Source: Pseudoxanthomonas sp. (GTDB lineage Bacteria > Pseudomonadota > Gammaproteobacteria > Xanthomonadales > Xanthomonadaceae). Taken from it: DNA of 64,000 nt. Under the pieces are notes generated by a model. It saw nothing but the letters and a program-made list of their open reading frames with translations, searched no databases and was not told where the DNA came from. This document shows, in pieces, positions 50,311-59,313 of the stretch. Made by a program: the position numbers and the translations under genes. The stretch is taken from positions 2,418,001 to 2,482,000 of the forward strand of contig NZ_CP114978.1 in the NCBI RefSeq assembly GCF_027498035.1, in the 5' to 3' direction. The number at the start of each line of letters is the position of its first letter. Positions within the stretch are counted from its first letter, which is position 1.

Positions 50311-51690
50311 ATGAAGACGCCCCTGGGCTGGCTGGCCGGATTCGCGTCCGCGTCGGGCCCGCGCTACCTGCGGATCGTGTCCGCGCTCGAAGCAGCCGTT
50401 GCCGACGGCGTCCTGCTCCCCGGGGAGCGGATGCCGGCCCAGCGCACCCTGGCTGACGCGCTGGGGCTGGACCTCACCACGGTCAGCCGCGCCTACCAGG
50501 AGTGCCGCAAGCGAGGACTGGTCGACACGCGCGGGCCACAGGGCACCTTCGTCGCGCCGCCCAAGGTCGAGTTCGACCAGATCGTCGACCTGAGCATGAA
50601 CATCCCGCCCGCGCCTGCGGGGATCAACCTGATGGATCTGTTGCGGTATGGACTGTCCCAGGTGCTGGTCCGCAGCGAAGCGCCCAGATTGATGACCTAT
50701 CACCTCGGTGGTGGCAGCGTTGCCGATCAGGAGGCGGGCCGACGCTGGCTGCAGCAGATGCTGGGACCGGACTTCCCGGGACAGGTGATCGCCTGCCCTG
50801 GCGCCCAGGCCACGCTCGCCGCCTTGATCATGACCCTGACGGCCCCGGGCGATGCCATTGGCTGCGAGCCACTCATCTATCCCGGGCTGCTGCTCGCGAC
50901 CCAGACCCTGGGCCGCCGCGTGGTCACCATCGGGACAGATGCGGACGGCATGACGCCGGACGGCCTGGAAGCGGCGCACCGCGAGCACGGCGTGCGCGTG
51001 GTGTATCTCAACCCGACCGCACAGAACCCAACCGGCCACACGATCCCGCTCGATCGCCGGAACGCGCTTGCCAAGGTCGCATCCGGGCTGGATCTGATCG
51101 TGCTGGAGGACGATCCCTACTGGCTGCTTGCCGAGCAGGCCCCGCCGCCATTGGCCGCGATCGCCCCTGGCCAGACCTGCTACATCGCCACGCTGTCCAA
51201 ATGCCTCAGCCCGGGTCTGCGCACTGCGTACCTGCGACTACCGCCACAGGTTGATCCCCAGGCGTTCCTTGCAGCGCTCCGCTCCATCAGCCTGATGTCG
51301 GCACCGCTGCTGATTTCCATGGTGACCCAGTGGATCCTGGACGGCACCGCGCAGCAGCTCCTGCAAGCCGTGCAGAAAGAAGCCAGGGAACGACGCGCCA
51401 TCGCACGCCATGCACTGTCCGGGCTTCACGAAGACCCCTGCGATGGCGTCCATCTATGGCATCGACTCCCGCCACACTGGAACGCCGATGCGTTTGCACG
51501 CGCCGCCCAGCGCGAAGGCCTGACCGTGGCACCCTCCTCCGCCTTCGCCCTGCATGGCGCCGCACCATACGACGCGATCCGCATCTCGCTGGGCGCGGTG
51601 ACCACGCGTGCCGAACTCACTTCCGCCCTGCGCAAGCTGGATCGGCTGATCCAGCAACCACCTGCGGAGTCGCTGCGGATCATGGTCTGA
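50311..51690 (+). CDS. MocR-type regulator: GntR helix-turn-helix fused to aminotransferase
   Basis: A 459-residue MocR/PdxR-group protein. N-terminal GntR winged helix (LLPGERMPAQRTLADALGLDLTTVSRAYQECRKRGLV), linker, and a PLP-fold aminotransferase domain (about 100-455) with the PLP lysine in ATLSKCLSPGLRT and the binding residues YLNPTAQNPTG and LEDDPYWLL. MocR proteins sense an amino compound or PLP rather than acting as enzymes. It is divergent from cyoA, so it may regulate cyo, itself, or neither. No PLP-synthesis gene is adjacent. Confidence 0.9.
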   Translation: MKTPLGWLAGFASASGPRYLRIVSALEAAVADGVLLPGERMPAQRTLADALGLDLTTVSRAYQECRKRGLVDTRGPQGTFVAPPKVEFDQIVDLSMNIPPAPAGINLMDLLRYGLSQVLVRSEAPRLMTYHLGGGSVADQEAGRRWLQQMLGPDFPGQVIACPGAQATLAALIMTLTAPGDAIGCEPLIYPGLLLATQTLGRRVVTIGTDADGMTPDGLEAAHREHGVRVVYLNPTAQNPTGHTIPLDRRNALAKVASGLDLIVLEDDPYWLLAEQAPPPLAAIAPGQTCYIATLSKCLSPGLRTAYLRLPPQVDPQAFLAALRSISLMSAPLLISMVTQWILDGTAQQLLQAVQKEARERRAIARHALSGLHEDPCDGVHLWHRLPPHWNADAFARAAQREGLTVAPSSAFALHGAAPYDAIRISLGAVTTRAELTSALRKLDRLIQQPPAESLRIMV

Positions 51691-51805
51691 ATCCGCCAAG
51701 ATTGACCGGCAGCCGATTGGCGCTTGAACCCGGATGTCGAGGCCAGCCCTTCGATGCCGATGACCTCGGTTGCCAGGACCTTGCTCCACCAGGCAGTGAG
51801 GGCAG

Positions 51806-51844
51806 CCAATAAGAAACCCGCGCAGGGCGCGGGTTTCTTATTGG
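51806..51844. terminator. Strong bidirectional terminator between MocR gene and gpsA
   Basis: CCAATAAGAAACCCGCG pairs with CGCGGGTTTCTTATTGG almost perfectly over a tiny loop; A/T flanks on both sides serve the convergent genes. Confidence 0.92.
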
Positions 51845-51884
51845 CTATCGGACAGGGCTGCCGTCCGGACTGCCCTCAGCGACG

Positions 51885-52916
51885 TCAGCCTGCGCTGTCC
51901 TTGAACAGGGTTTCCGGATACTCCGGCTTCTGCTCGCGGGCCAGCAGGCGCTCCAGCGCATCACGCGGAGTGATATCGCCATGCAGGACATCGCTCACCG
52001 CCTCGGTGATCGACAGGTCGATGCCGTGCTTGCGCGCCTGGCGCATGACCTCATCGGCGGTCTGCACCGATTCGACCACCTGGCCGATTTCGCGCACGGC
52101 TTCCTCGATCGACTGGCCGCGACCCAAGGCCAGGCCCAGGCGGCGGTTACGCGACAGATCGCCGGTGCTGGTCAGGACCAGGTCGCCCAGGCCGGCCAGC
52201 CCCATCAGGGTCTCCGGGCGCGCACCGATCGCCGCGGCCAACCGCAGCATTTCGTTGAGGCCGCGGGTGATCAGGCCGGCACGGGCGTTCAGGCCCAGGC
52301 CCATGCCGTCGGCCACGCCGGTCGCCACCGCCAGCACGTTCTTCATTGCCCCGCCGAGTTCGGCGCCGACCATGTCGTTGCCGGTGTAGGCGCGGAACGC
52401 GGGGCCGTGCATCACGTCGGCGACCTGCTGGCAGAACGCCTCGTCGGCGCCGTGGATGGTCAGCGCGGTGGGCAGGCCCTGCGCGACTTCCTTGGCGAAG
52501 GACGGGCCGGTGACCACGGCCAGCGGCACGTTGGTGCCCAGCACGTCTTCGGCCACTTCATGCAGGAACCGGCTCGACCCCGGCTCGAAGCCCTTGGTCG
52601 CCCAGCTCACGCCCACGCCGGCCGGCAGCAGCGGCGCCAGCGCGCGCAGCGTTTCGGTAAAGGCATGCGAAGGCACCACGACCAGCACCTGGTCGGCACC
52701 GGCCACGGCCGCGGCCATGTCGGTGGTGGCGCGCAGGTTTTCTGGAAGTGGAATCCCCGGCAGATAGCGCGGATTCTCGTGGGCGGTATCGATGGCGTGG
52801 GCCACTGCCGCATCGCGACCCCACAGCACGGCCTGGTGGCCGTGCCGTGCGATCAGTGCAGCCAGTGCGGTTCCCCAGGAACCGGCACCGAGTACCGCGA
52901 CTTTCAACACTTTCAT
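51885..52916 (-). CDS. gpsA: Glycerol-3-phosphate dehydrogenase (NAD(P)+)
   Basis: Makes sn-glycerol 3-phosphate from dihydroxyacetone phosphate for phospholipids. 343 residues: nucleotide motif VLGAGSWGTALA, ATKGFEPGSSRFLHE, GPSFAKEVA, the catalytic Lys region GGAMKNVLAVATGV and GLAGLGDLVLTSTGDLSRN. ATG at 52916 starts the conserved region. It follows secB on the same strand, a common order. Confidence 0.96.
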   Translation of the reverse strand: MKVLKVAVLGAGSWGTALAALIARHGHQAVLWGRDAAVAHAIDTAHENPRYLPGIPLPENLRATTDMAAAVAGADQVLVVVPSHAFTETLRALAPLLPAGVGVSWATKGFEPGSSRFLHEVAEDVLGTNVPLAVVTGPSFAKEVAQGLPTALTIHGADEAFCQQVADVMHGPAFRAYTGNDMVGAELGGAMKNVLAVATGVADGMGLGLNARAGLITRGLNEMLRLAAAIGARPETLMGLAGLGDLVLTSTGDLSRNRRLGLALGRGQSIEEAVREIGQVVESVQTADEVMRQARKHGIDLSITEAVSDVLHGDITPRDALERLLAREQKPEYPETLFKDSAG

Positions 52917-52972
52917 TTCGTCCCCCGACGTGGGTCCAGGGGACCAAGCTTTAGCACAGGCAGCATCAAGAC

Positions 52973-53491
52973 TCAGACGTTGCCGACCGGCGGGTCGTTT
53001 TCGATGATGCCCTGCTGGCCCTGCTGTGCACGCTGGCGCAGCGTCTCGGCATACAGGCCGTCGAAGTTGATCGGCTGCAGGAAGAACGGCGGGAAACCAC
53101 CGGCCTGGATCAGGTCGCTCAGCAGCTGGCGCACGTACGGGAACAGGATGCTCGGGCACTGAGTCCCCAGCAGCGCGTCGATGGTCTGCGGGTCGAAACC
53201 GGCCAGGCCGAACACGCCAGCCTGCTGCACTTCGGCCACATAGGCGGTCTTGTCGCCGGCCTTGCAGGTCAGGGTCACGCCCAGGACCACTTCGAAGGCA
53301 TTCTCGGCCAGGCGCTGGACGCGCTGGTTGAGGTTGAGGTTGAGCTCCGGCGCGATGTTCTCGGAGTAGATCCCCGGGGCGCTGGGCACTTCGAAAGACA
53401 CGTCCTTGACGTAGATCTTCTCGACGGTGAAGTTCGGGCCGGTGGCCTGGTTGGCAGCCTCGGTGGCGCCGTTGGTGATCTCGTCGGACAT
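52973..53491 (-). CDS. secB: Export chaperone SecB
   Basis: Tetrameric chaperone that keeps precursors unfolded and hands them to SecA. 172 residues with the SecB core (FTVEKIYVKDVSFEVP, NQRVQRLAENAFEVVLGVTL, QTIDALLGTQCPSILFPYVRQLLSDLIQAGGFPPFFLQPINFD). The N- and C-terminal tails vary, as is usual. It lies upstream of gpsA. Confidence 0.96.
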   Translation of the reverse strand: MSDEITNGATEAANQATGPNFTVEKIYVKDVSFEVPSAPGIYSENIAPELNLNLNQRVQRLAENAFEVVLGVTLTCKAGDKTAYVAEVQQAGVFGLAGFDPQTIDALLGTQCPSILFPYVRQLLSDLIQAGGFPPFFLQPINFDGLYAETLRQRAQQGQQGIIENDPPVGNV

Positions 53492-53605
53492 CGTGTACTC
53501 CGGAATGCGTTGCAGTGATGGGCGGAAAACCCGGGATTATTGCATGGGGTGGCGGCGCGTCCGGCCCGGTTCAAGGGCAGGCGCGCGATCAGGCCTGTTC
53601 AGCGG

Positions 53606-54040
53606 TCAGGCGCGGCCCTTGACCAGCGGCAGGTCGGCGGCCTGCCAGGCGGCGACGCCGCCATCGAGCACGTAGACCTTGGTGAAACCGGCTTTTTTCA
53701 GCTGGGCCGCGGCGCCTGGCGCGGTCTGGCCGCTGCGGCAGACCAGCACCACCGGGCGTTCGCCCGCACCGGCCAGCAGCTTGTGCTTGGGATCGAACTT
53801 GCCCGCCAGGTTCTTGCTGCCGGGGATGTGGCCCTTCTCGAATTCACCACTGGCCGAGAGGTCCAGCACCAGCGCGTTCTCGCTGTTGACCAGCGCAGTC
53901 AGCTGGGCCGGGCGCAGGCCGGTGTAGCCGCGGAACAGACGCATGATTTCGGTCACGATGATCGCGAGCGTCAGGCCCACCAGGGCCATCGAAAGCATGG
54001 CGTTGTCGGCGGCGAACGCCTTGAGTTGTTCGAAGTTCAC
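53606..54040 (-). CDS. Rhodanese-like domain protein with membrane anchor
   Basis: A 144-residue protein with one N-terminal helix (MLSMALVGLTLAIIVTEIMRLF) and a rhodanese domain: LVLDLSASGEFEKGHIPGSKN and catalytic Cys101 in LVCRSGQTAPGAA, ending VLDGGVAAWQAADLP. Resembles YibN. It precedes secB, as yibN precedes secB (with grxC) in E. coli. Confidence 0.9.
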   Translation of the reverse strand: MNFEQLKAFAADNAMLSMALVGLTLAIIVTEIMRLFRGYTGLRPAQLTALVNSENALVLDLSASGEFEKGHIPGSKNLAGKFDPKHKLLAGAGERPVVLVCRSGQTAPGAAAQLKKAGFTKVYVLDGGVAAWQAADLPLVKGRA

Positions 54041-54127
54041 GGCAGAAGAAGGTCGGTAGGCGTGAAAAGGCCGGCGATTGTCGCACAGCGCGCTGTCCGG
54101 GACGTGCCGCCCCGGCGGATGGTTCCG

Positions 54128-54556
54128 TTATTGCCCCTGCCAGAGGTCGGGCAGGCCGTCCTGCAACCACCACTGGCCGTCGGCCTCGTCCCAGCGCCAG
54201 CGTTCGCGCACGCGCAGAGTGCGTTCGGCCATGGTGTTGCGGTTGACCACGCGCATCTCGATCACGCGCACCACGATGTCGTCCGGCTCGCTCATGCTGC
54301 CGATCTCGCTGTAGCCGGTGACTTCCACCTGCTTGTAGCGCGACAGCTCCAGCCCCGTCAGCCCGCGCGATTCACGCGCCTTCGGGTCGACCACGCTCCA
54401 GGCCTGTTCGAACTCGCCCCAGCGCATCGCCTTGGTGAACAGCGTCTGCGTATCGGTCAGCTTGCGCTGCTTGGCGCGGTTGCTCGCCGCCTGCGCCGGC
54501 AGGGCGCTGCTCACCAGCAGCAGGACGGCCAGCGTCATCCAGAAAAGTCGTCCCAC
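54128..54556 (-). CDS. Secreted hypothetical protein
   Basis: A 142-residue exported protein of unknown function: signal peptide (LAVLLLVSSALPAQA), then an NTF2-like alpha/beta region (TLFTKAMRWGEFEQAWSVVDPKARE, VEVTGYSEIGSMSEPDDIVVRVIEMRVVN, WWLQDGLPDLW). The GTG at 54556 is favoured over the ATG six codons later because AGGGGA lies 8 nt upstream. Conserved in related species as far as I can judge. Confidence 0.75.
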   Translation of the reverse strand: MGRLFWMTLAVLLLVSSALPAQAASNRAKQRKLTDTQTLFTKAMRWGEFEQAWSVVDPKARESRGLTGLELSRYKQVEVTGYSEIGSMSEPDDIVVRVIEMRVVNRNTMAERTLRVRERWRWDEADGQWWLQDGLPDLWQGQ

Positions 54557-54588
54557 GTCGATCGTCCCCTTGGCTTCTGGTCCGCATC

Positions 54589-55047
54589 CTACCCTTTGAC
54601 CAGGGCCACGTAGCGGCCGGACAACTCGGCGGCCACGCCACCTTCAGGCAGCAGGACCTGAGCCCGCAGCTGCGCACGCGCCTTGCCGCGGCGACGGAAG
54701 GTGTCGACGAAATCCTCCCAGCGTGTGTCCGGATCCAGCCACGCCTCGGCGTGCAGATCCGACAACAGCGGCGCGCGGTAGTGCACGGTGCTGTCAGCCA
54801 CGTACACCTCGGCGTCGAAACCCGCCTGCTGCAGCTTGAGCGTGACCAGCCCCCAGCCGGCGATGGTCATCAGCCCGCTGAGGCTGCCACCGAACGCGGT
54901 GCCCTTGTCATTGACGTTCGCCGCCAGCGGCGCCTCCACCTGCAGCCGTTCGCCATCGAAGTGGCGCAGCGACAGCTGCATCGCCGTCAGCGGCGGCATG
55001 GCCGCACAGGTGGCGCGCAGAGGAACGAGCAAGGCATCGAGGTCCAT
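54589..55047 (-). CDS. YiiD-type thioesterase domain protein
   Basis: A 152-residue hot-dog-fold protein like the C-terminal domain of YiiD: NVNDKGTAFGGSLSGLMTIAGWGLV, AEVYVADSTVHYRAPLLSDLHAEAW and a final GRYVALVKG. The ATG at 55047 lies 18 nt from the divergent hemD start. Substrate (acyl-CoA or acyl-ACP) unknown. Confidence 0.82.
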   Translation of the reverse strand: MDLDALLVPLRATCAAMPPLTAMQLSLRHFDGERLQVEAPLAANVNDKGTAFGGSLSGLMTIAGWGLVTLKLQQAGFDAEVYVADSTVHYRAPLLSDLHAEAWLDPDTRWEDFVDTFRRRGKARAQLRAQVLLPEGGVAAELSGRYVALVKG

Positions 55048-55065
55048 CACGTATTCTTCGTAGCC

Positions 55066-55836
55066 ATGGGTCTGGACAAAGCGCGCGCATGGTACGTCAT
55101 CTCGCTGCGACCGCAGGGGGAACATGCGGCGCTACGCCGCGCCGCCGCACGCATGCAGGCCGGCGTGATCGCGCTATCGCCCTGGGCGTTGGCGCCGCGC
55201 CGGGACGCCAGCACTCGCAACGCGCTGCAGGCCGCGCTGATGGCCGATGTCGTGCTGTTCACCAGCCCTGCCGCCGTGCGTTTCGCCGCGACGCTGCAGC
55301 CATTGGAAGCACGCGCCACCCAGGATTGGATCGCCACCGGTGCAGGCACGCGCCTGGCCCTGCACCGCGCCGGCATTGCCCGGGCCATCGCACCAACGCG
55401 CATGGACAGCGAAGGCCTGCTGTCGCTGCCGGCGCTGGCCGATCTGCATGGCCGAACCCTTGGACTGATCACCGCACCGGACGGTCGCGGCGTGCTGGCG
55501 CCGGCATTGGAAGCGCGCGGTGCCAGTGTGCGATTGGCCGAAGTCTATGAGCGCCTGTCCATCACCCTGCCGCCAGCGGCGGTCCAGCACCTTGAAGCCT
55601 TGGTCCAGCCAGCCTGCGTGGCCATCACCAGCAGCGGCGCCCTGCAGCAAGCGCTGCAGCAGCTGCCCCCACAAGCCGCCCAACGCCTGCGTGCCTGCGC
55701 GGCGATCACCGCCAGCGCGCGCCTGTCCGCACTCACAAAGCAGGAAGGTTTCGCAGATGTCGTGCAGGCGCAGGGGCCGCGCCCATCGCAGCTGATGCTC
55801 GCGGCGAACGCCTGGTTCTCACATCGCATCCGTTAG
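55066..55836 (+). CDS. hemD: Uroporphyrinogen-III synthase
   Basis: Cyclises hydroxymethylbilane to uroporphyrinogen III in heme synthesis. 256 residues, two alternating domains with weak overall conservation: WYVISLRPQGEHAALRRAA, DVVLFTSPAAVRFA, ATGAGTRLALHRAG and VAITSSGALQQAL, ITASARLSALTKQEGF. It is first in hemD-hemX-hemY, which supports the call. ATG at 55066 is the first good start. Confidence 0.9.
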   Translation: MGLDKARAWYVISLRPQGEHAALRRAAARMQAGVIALSPWALAPRRDASTRNALQAALMADVVLFTSPAAVRFAATLQPLEARATQDWIATGAGTRLALHRAGIARAIAPTRMDSEGLLSLPALADLHGRTLGLITAPDGRGVLAPALEARGASVRLAEVYERLSITLPPAAVQHLEALVQPACVAITSSGALQQALQQLPPQAAQRLRACAAITASARLSALTKQEGFADVVQAQGPRPSQLMLAANAWFSHRIR

Positions 55837-55887
55837 CATGCCGCGGCGCGCCATCCACGCCCCGCACGTTTCCCCGGAGTACCCGCT

Positions 55888-56928
55888 TTGAACGACGTCC
55901 TTGCCGACCGCGATCCATCCGACCGACCGCGCCGCAGCGTCATGCCCTTGCTCCTGGGCGTGGTATTGCTGGCCGCGATCGCTGCTGCGGGTTGGTATGG
56001 CTGGTCGCAATGGCAGGCCTGGAATGCACGCCAACAGAACCAGGCCCAGCAGCAGCTCGGTGCGCTGGAACAGCGACTGGACACGCTGCGTCGCGACCAG
56101 CACGCGCAGGGCGAACGCATCCAGGATGCGGCCGCCACCAACCGCGTGCTGCGCGATGAAGTCCTGGGCCTGAGCCAGCGCGGTGCACTGCTGGAAGACA
56201 GCGTGGCCAAGCTAGTCGACTCGACCCATCAGGGCGTTGCCGCGTTGCGCCTGGACCAGGCCGAGCTGGAACTGCACCTGGCCGCGCAACGCCTGACCAT
56301 CGCCGGCGACCTGCCCGGCGCACGCCAGGCCTATGCCCTGGCCGCCGACACCCTGCACGGCCTGGACGATCCGCGCCTGCTCAACGTCAAGCAGGCGCTG
56401 GAACAGGAGCGGGCCGCGGTCGAACAACTCGGCGATGGCCCGCAAGCGAAGGCCGACGCGCAGCTGACCGAAGCCTCGGCCGCATTGGCACAGCTGCCAC
56501 GGAAGGCCACCGTCGAAGACACCACGCGCCCGAGCTGGCAGCGGATCCTCTCGCCGCTGATCGACGTGCGCCCCAGCGGCACCCGCGTGGCGGTGGCCCC
56601 GGCCCAGCGCGCCGCGTTCGAAAACGCCCTGCAGCTGGAACTGACCCTGGCCCGGGCCGCGCTGGAGCGCAACGACCGGCCAGCATTCCAGGGCGCGATG
56701 ACACGCGCCGCGGCGTGGCTGCCGCGGCTGTGGCCCGCCTCGCCGCAGGCCAGCGCAGTGGAAAAACAGTTCGGCCAGATCGCCGCGCTGCCGCTGCAGC
56801 CCGACCTGCCGGCGCAGGGCAGCACCCTGCGCCTGCTGCAGTCCGTGCGCAGCAGGCCAGCCGCGCCGACGCCACTGCCTGCAGCGCGCGCGCATGACGC
56901 CAACCCGGGCACCGGAGACACCCCATGA
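55888..56928 (+). CDS. hemX: HemX, membrane protein of the heme cluster
   Basis: A 346-residue protein with one N-terminal membrane helix (VMPLLLGVVLLAAIAAAGWYGW), a coiled coil (about 45-110, Gln-rich) and a helical C-terminal half. Often labelled uroporphyrinogen-III methyltransferase, but no SAM-binding motif is visible here. Probably a scaffold for heme synthesis. Overlaps hemY's start by 4 nt. Confidence 0.87.
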   Translation: MNDVLADRDPSDRPRRSVMPLLLGVVLLAAIAAAGWYGWSQWQAWNARQQNQAQQQLGALEQRLDTLRRDQHAQGERIQDAAATNRVLRDEVLGLSQRGALLEDSVAKLVDSTHQGVAALRLDQAELELHLAAQRLTIAGDLPGARQAYALAADTLHGLDDPRLLNVKQALEQERAAVEQLGDGPQAKADAQLTEASAALAQLPRKATVEDTTRPSWQRILSPLIDVRPSGTRVAVAPAQRAAFENALQLELTLARAALERNDRPAFQGAMTRAAAWLPRLWPASPQASAVEKQFGQIAALPLQPDLPAQGSTLRLLQSVRSRPAAPTPLPAARAHDANPGTGDTP

Positions 56929-58187
56929 AGACCCTGCGCATCGCCCTTGTCCTGCTGGTGCTGGTGGCCGTGGGTGTCCTCGGCGCGCAATGGCTGTCGC
57001 ACGAAGAAGTCCGCGACTGGGGCGAGGTGTTCGTCCGCGTCGGCGGCTACGACGTCAATGCCAGCCTGCCCGGCGCGATCCTGGCGTTGATCGCCGCCGC
57101 GCTGGTGCTGTGGATCGTGTGGACCCTGCTCACCCTGCCGTTCCGCGCCTGGGGCCGGCATCGCCGCAAGCGCGCCCGCGCCCAACTGATCGAAGGCCTG
57201 GAGTCGCTGCAGCACGGCCATTACCAGCGCGCCGAAAAGCAGCTGGACCGCGCCGCCCAGGACAGTGAGGTCGGCGTCATCGCCCGCACCGCCGCAGTCC
57301 GCGCCGCGCAGGCCCGCGATGACGCACCGGCGGTCGAACGCCATCTGCAGGCGCTGTCCGAACGCAGCGCCACCGCCCACGCCCTGCTCTTGGCCGAAGA
57401 TGCCCTGGCCAGCGCCCAGCCCGCCCAGGCCCTGGTCGCACTCGATGCGCCCGATGCCCAGCCACTGCCACCGCGCGGCCTGGCGCTGCGGGCGCAAGCC
57501 CTGGCCCAGGTCGGCCGTGCAGGCGATGCCTGGGGCCTGCTGGGTCCGCTGCGCCAGCAGAAGGCCTTGTCGACCGCCGCATACGCCAGCCTGGAGACGC
57601 GCCTGGCCACGCAGTCGCTGCAACAGGCCAATGACGCCAACGTGCTGGCCGAACGCTGGGAAGCCCTGCCCAAGCCTCTGCGCACCGACGCCGACGTCGT
57701 AGCCGCCTATGCCGAACGCGCCGCCGCACTGCGCTGGGACGATGCCGCGACCCACGCGCTGGAACACGCGCTGGACAGCCGCTGGGACGAAGGCCTGATC
57801 GCGCTGTACGGACGACTGCCGGTGGGCAAGCTGGATTCACGCCGCGCCAGCGCCCAGCGCTGGCTGCACGGCCATCCCGACAGCCCGGCGCTGCTGCTGT
57901 CGCTGGCCCAGCTGGCCCGGCAGCAGGGCCAATGGCCACAGGCGCAGGACTTCCTGCATCGCGCCCTCGCCCAGGGCGCCGGCGCCGATGCCTGGGAAGA
58001 ACTTGGCCACGGCCACGCCGCCGATGGCGATGAACTGCTGGCCCGCCGCAGCTATGCCAACGCGCTGTCCAGCCATCGTGGCGAATCCGCCGCGGCACTG
58101 CCGGGTCGTGACCTGCGTCAGCAAATCCACGACCACGCCGTGTCCGAAACGCGCGACGAGCACGGCCTGCCGCACCTGCGCGGCTGA
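56925..58187 (+). CDS. hemY: HemY, TPR-containing heme biosynthesis protein
   Basis: A 420-residue membrane protein: two N-terminal helices (IALVLLVLVAVGVLGAQWL and ILALIAAALVLWIVWTLL) and helical TPR-like repeats through the rest (LESLQHGHYQRAEKQLDRAAQ ... ALLLSLAQLARQQGQWPQAQDFLHRAL). Belongs to the proteobacterial HemY family, not the oxidase of the same name in Gram-positives. Role is unclear; it travels with hemD and hemX. Confidence 0.9.
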   Translation: MKTLRIALVLLVLVAVGVLGAQWLSHEEVRDWGEVFVRVGGYDVNASLPGAILALIAAALVLWIVWTLLTLPFRAWGRHRRKRARAQLIEGLESLQHGHYQRAEKQLDRAAQDSEVGVIARTAAVRAAQARDDAPAVERHLQALSERSATAHALLLAEDALASAQPAQALVALDAPDAQPLPPRGLALRAQALAQVGRAGDAWGLLGPLRQQKALSTAAYASLETRLATQSLQQANDANVLAERWEALPKPLRTDADVVAAYAERAAALRWDDAATHALEHALDSRWDEGLIALYGRLPVGKLDSRRASAQRWLHGHPDSPALLLSLAQLARQQGQWPQAQDFLHRALAQGAGADAWEELGHGHAADGDELLARRSYANALSSHRGESAAALPGRDLRQQIHDHAVSETRDEHGLPHLRG

Positions 58188-58191
58188 GGCC

Positions 58192-59214
58192 TCAACGCGG
58201 CGCGCGCCTGCGCAGCAGGCGCAGTCCGGCACGCACCCCCAGCGCCACGGCCGCCAGCACCAGCCACAACGGCCAGGCCAGCGCCAGCCGCAACGCCAGC
58301 GCCTGCGCGCCTTCCCAGCCACCGCGCAGCGACTGCCCCAGCCGCCACAGGAACGACGGTGCATTGTCATCCAGCACCGCCGCTACATCCGGCAATTCGG
58401 TGCGGCGAATCATCGACGGCTGGTACAGCGAAAACGTCAGCGTGCTGAAGGCGATACGGTCTTCGGTGCGGCGCTGCTCCACCAGCGCACCGTCACGGCG
58501 CTCGCGCGCCTGGCGGCGTGATTCGATCACCGCCACCAGCTGGTCCGCACGCGCATTGCGTGCGCTCGCCTGGCCCAGTTCCTGTTCGGCCTGTGCATCG
58601 CGGCGCTCGGCCTGCGTCTGGGCCAGCAGGTCGAACTGCACATCGTCGGCCTGGAAGCGGCGTGCATCCAGGAACTCCACCTGCGCGGCCATCGCCCGCA
58701 GCAGTGCCTGGGTGTTCTCGCTGGGCACGCGCACGGTCAGCGTGCCGTTGACGGTGTATTCGGCCACTTCCAGCAGGCGCTGGTGGCCGATGGAGCGCTG
58801 CCGGGTGTCGAGCACGTGCGCGTTGATGTCGTTGAGCACGACAAAGCCATGTTGGCGCGCGACCAGGTCCTCGATCGCCAGCGCCGCGGCGTAGGTATCG
58901 CGCACCCGGAAACGCGCATCGGCGGTGCGCACGAAACGTCGCTGGCCGTCGGTGTAGGCATTGGCCGACGAGGCGAGCTGCTCAGGCGACACCGGCACTG
59001 GCTCCGATGCCGGACGCGGCGCCGCCCGTGCCAACATCATCGGGGCGGGCGGGGCCGGTGGCGCGAATGCATCCTCGGCCATCGGCGCGGCAGCGCCGGT
59101 CGCCATCGCTGCGGCATCGGCCGCCTGCGCGGCACCAGGCTGGCGCGCGCAGGCCACCAGCAGCAGGGGCAACACCACCACACAACGGACCACGCGTTCG
59201 GGGAAAGCCTTCAT
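58192..59214 (-). CDS. DUF4349 lipoprotein
   Basis: A 340-residue envelope protein: lipoprotein signal (VVVLPLLLVACA, Cys22), Ala/Pro-rich linker, the DUF4349 core (VRTADARFRVRDTYAAALAIEDLVARQHGFVVLND, TLTVRVPSENTQALLRAM), a coiled-coil stretch (about 205-240) and a C-terminal membrane helix. Function unknown. Only four bases separate its end from the end of hemY. ATG at 59214. Confidence 0.87.
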   Translation of the reverse strand: MKAFPERVVRCVVVLPLLLVACARQPGAAQAADAAAMATGAAAPMAEDAFAPPAPPAPMMLARAAPRPASEPVPVSPEQLASSANAYTDGQRRFVRTADARFRVRDTYAAALAIEDLVARQHGFVVLNDINAHVLDTRQRSIGHQRLLEVAEYTVNGTLTVRVPSENTQALLRAMAAQVEFLDARRFQADDVQFDLLAQTQAERRDAQAEQELGQASARNARADQLVAVIESRRQARERRDGALVEQRRTEDRIAFSTLTFSLYQPSMIRRTELPDVAAVLDDNAPSFLWRLGQSLRGGWEGAQALALRLALAWPLWLVLAAVALGVRAGLRLLRRRAPR

Positions 59215-59313
59215 GGCACAGCATCCAGTTGGAGAACTGGAAGCTGCAAACGCACGGCCCACCGCAACGGGGTTGGCGCCGTTCGAGCCTCGACGCGTCG
59301 AACGCGCCCCGCG

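Noticed and set aside
55888..56928. HemX as a uroporphyrinogen-III methyltransferase
   Set aside because: The usual automatic label for this family, but no SAM-binding motif is seen and the protein is a membrane-anchored coiled coil.
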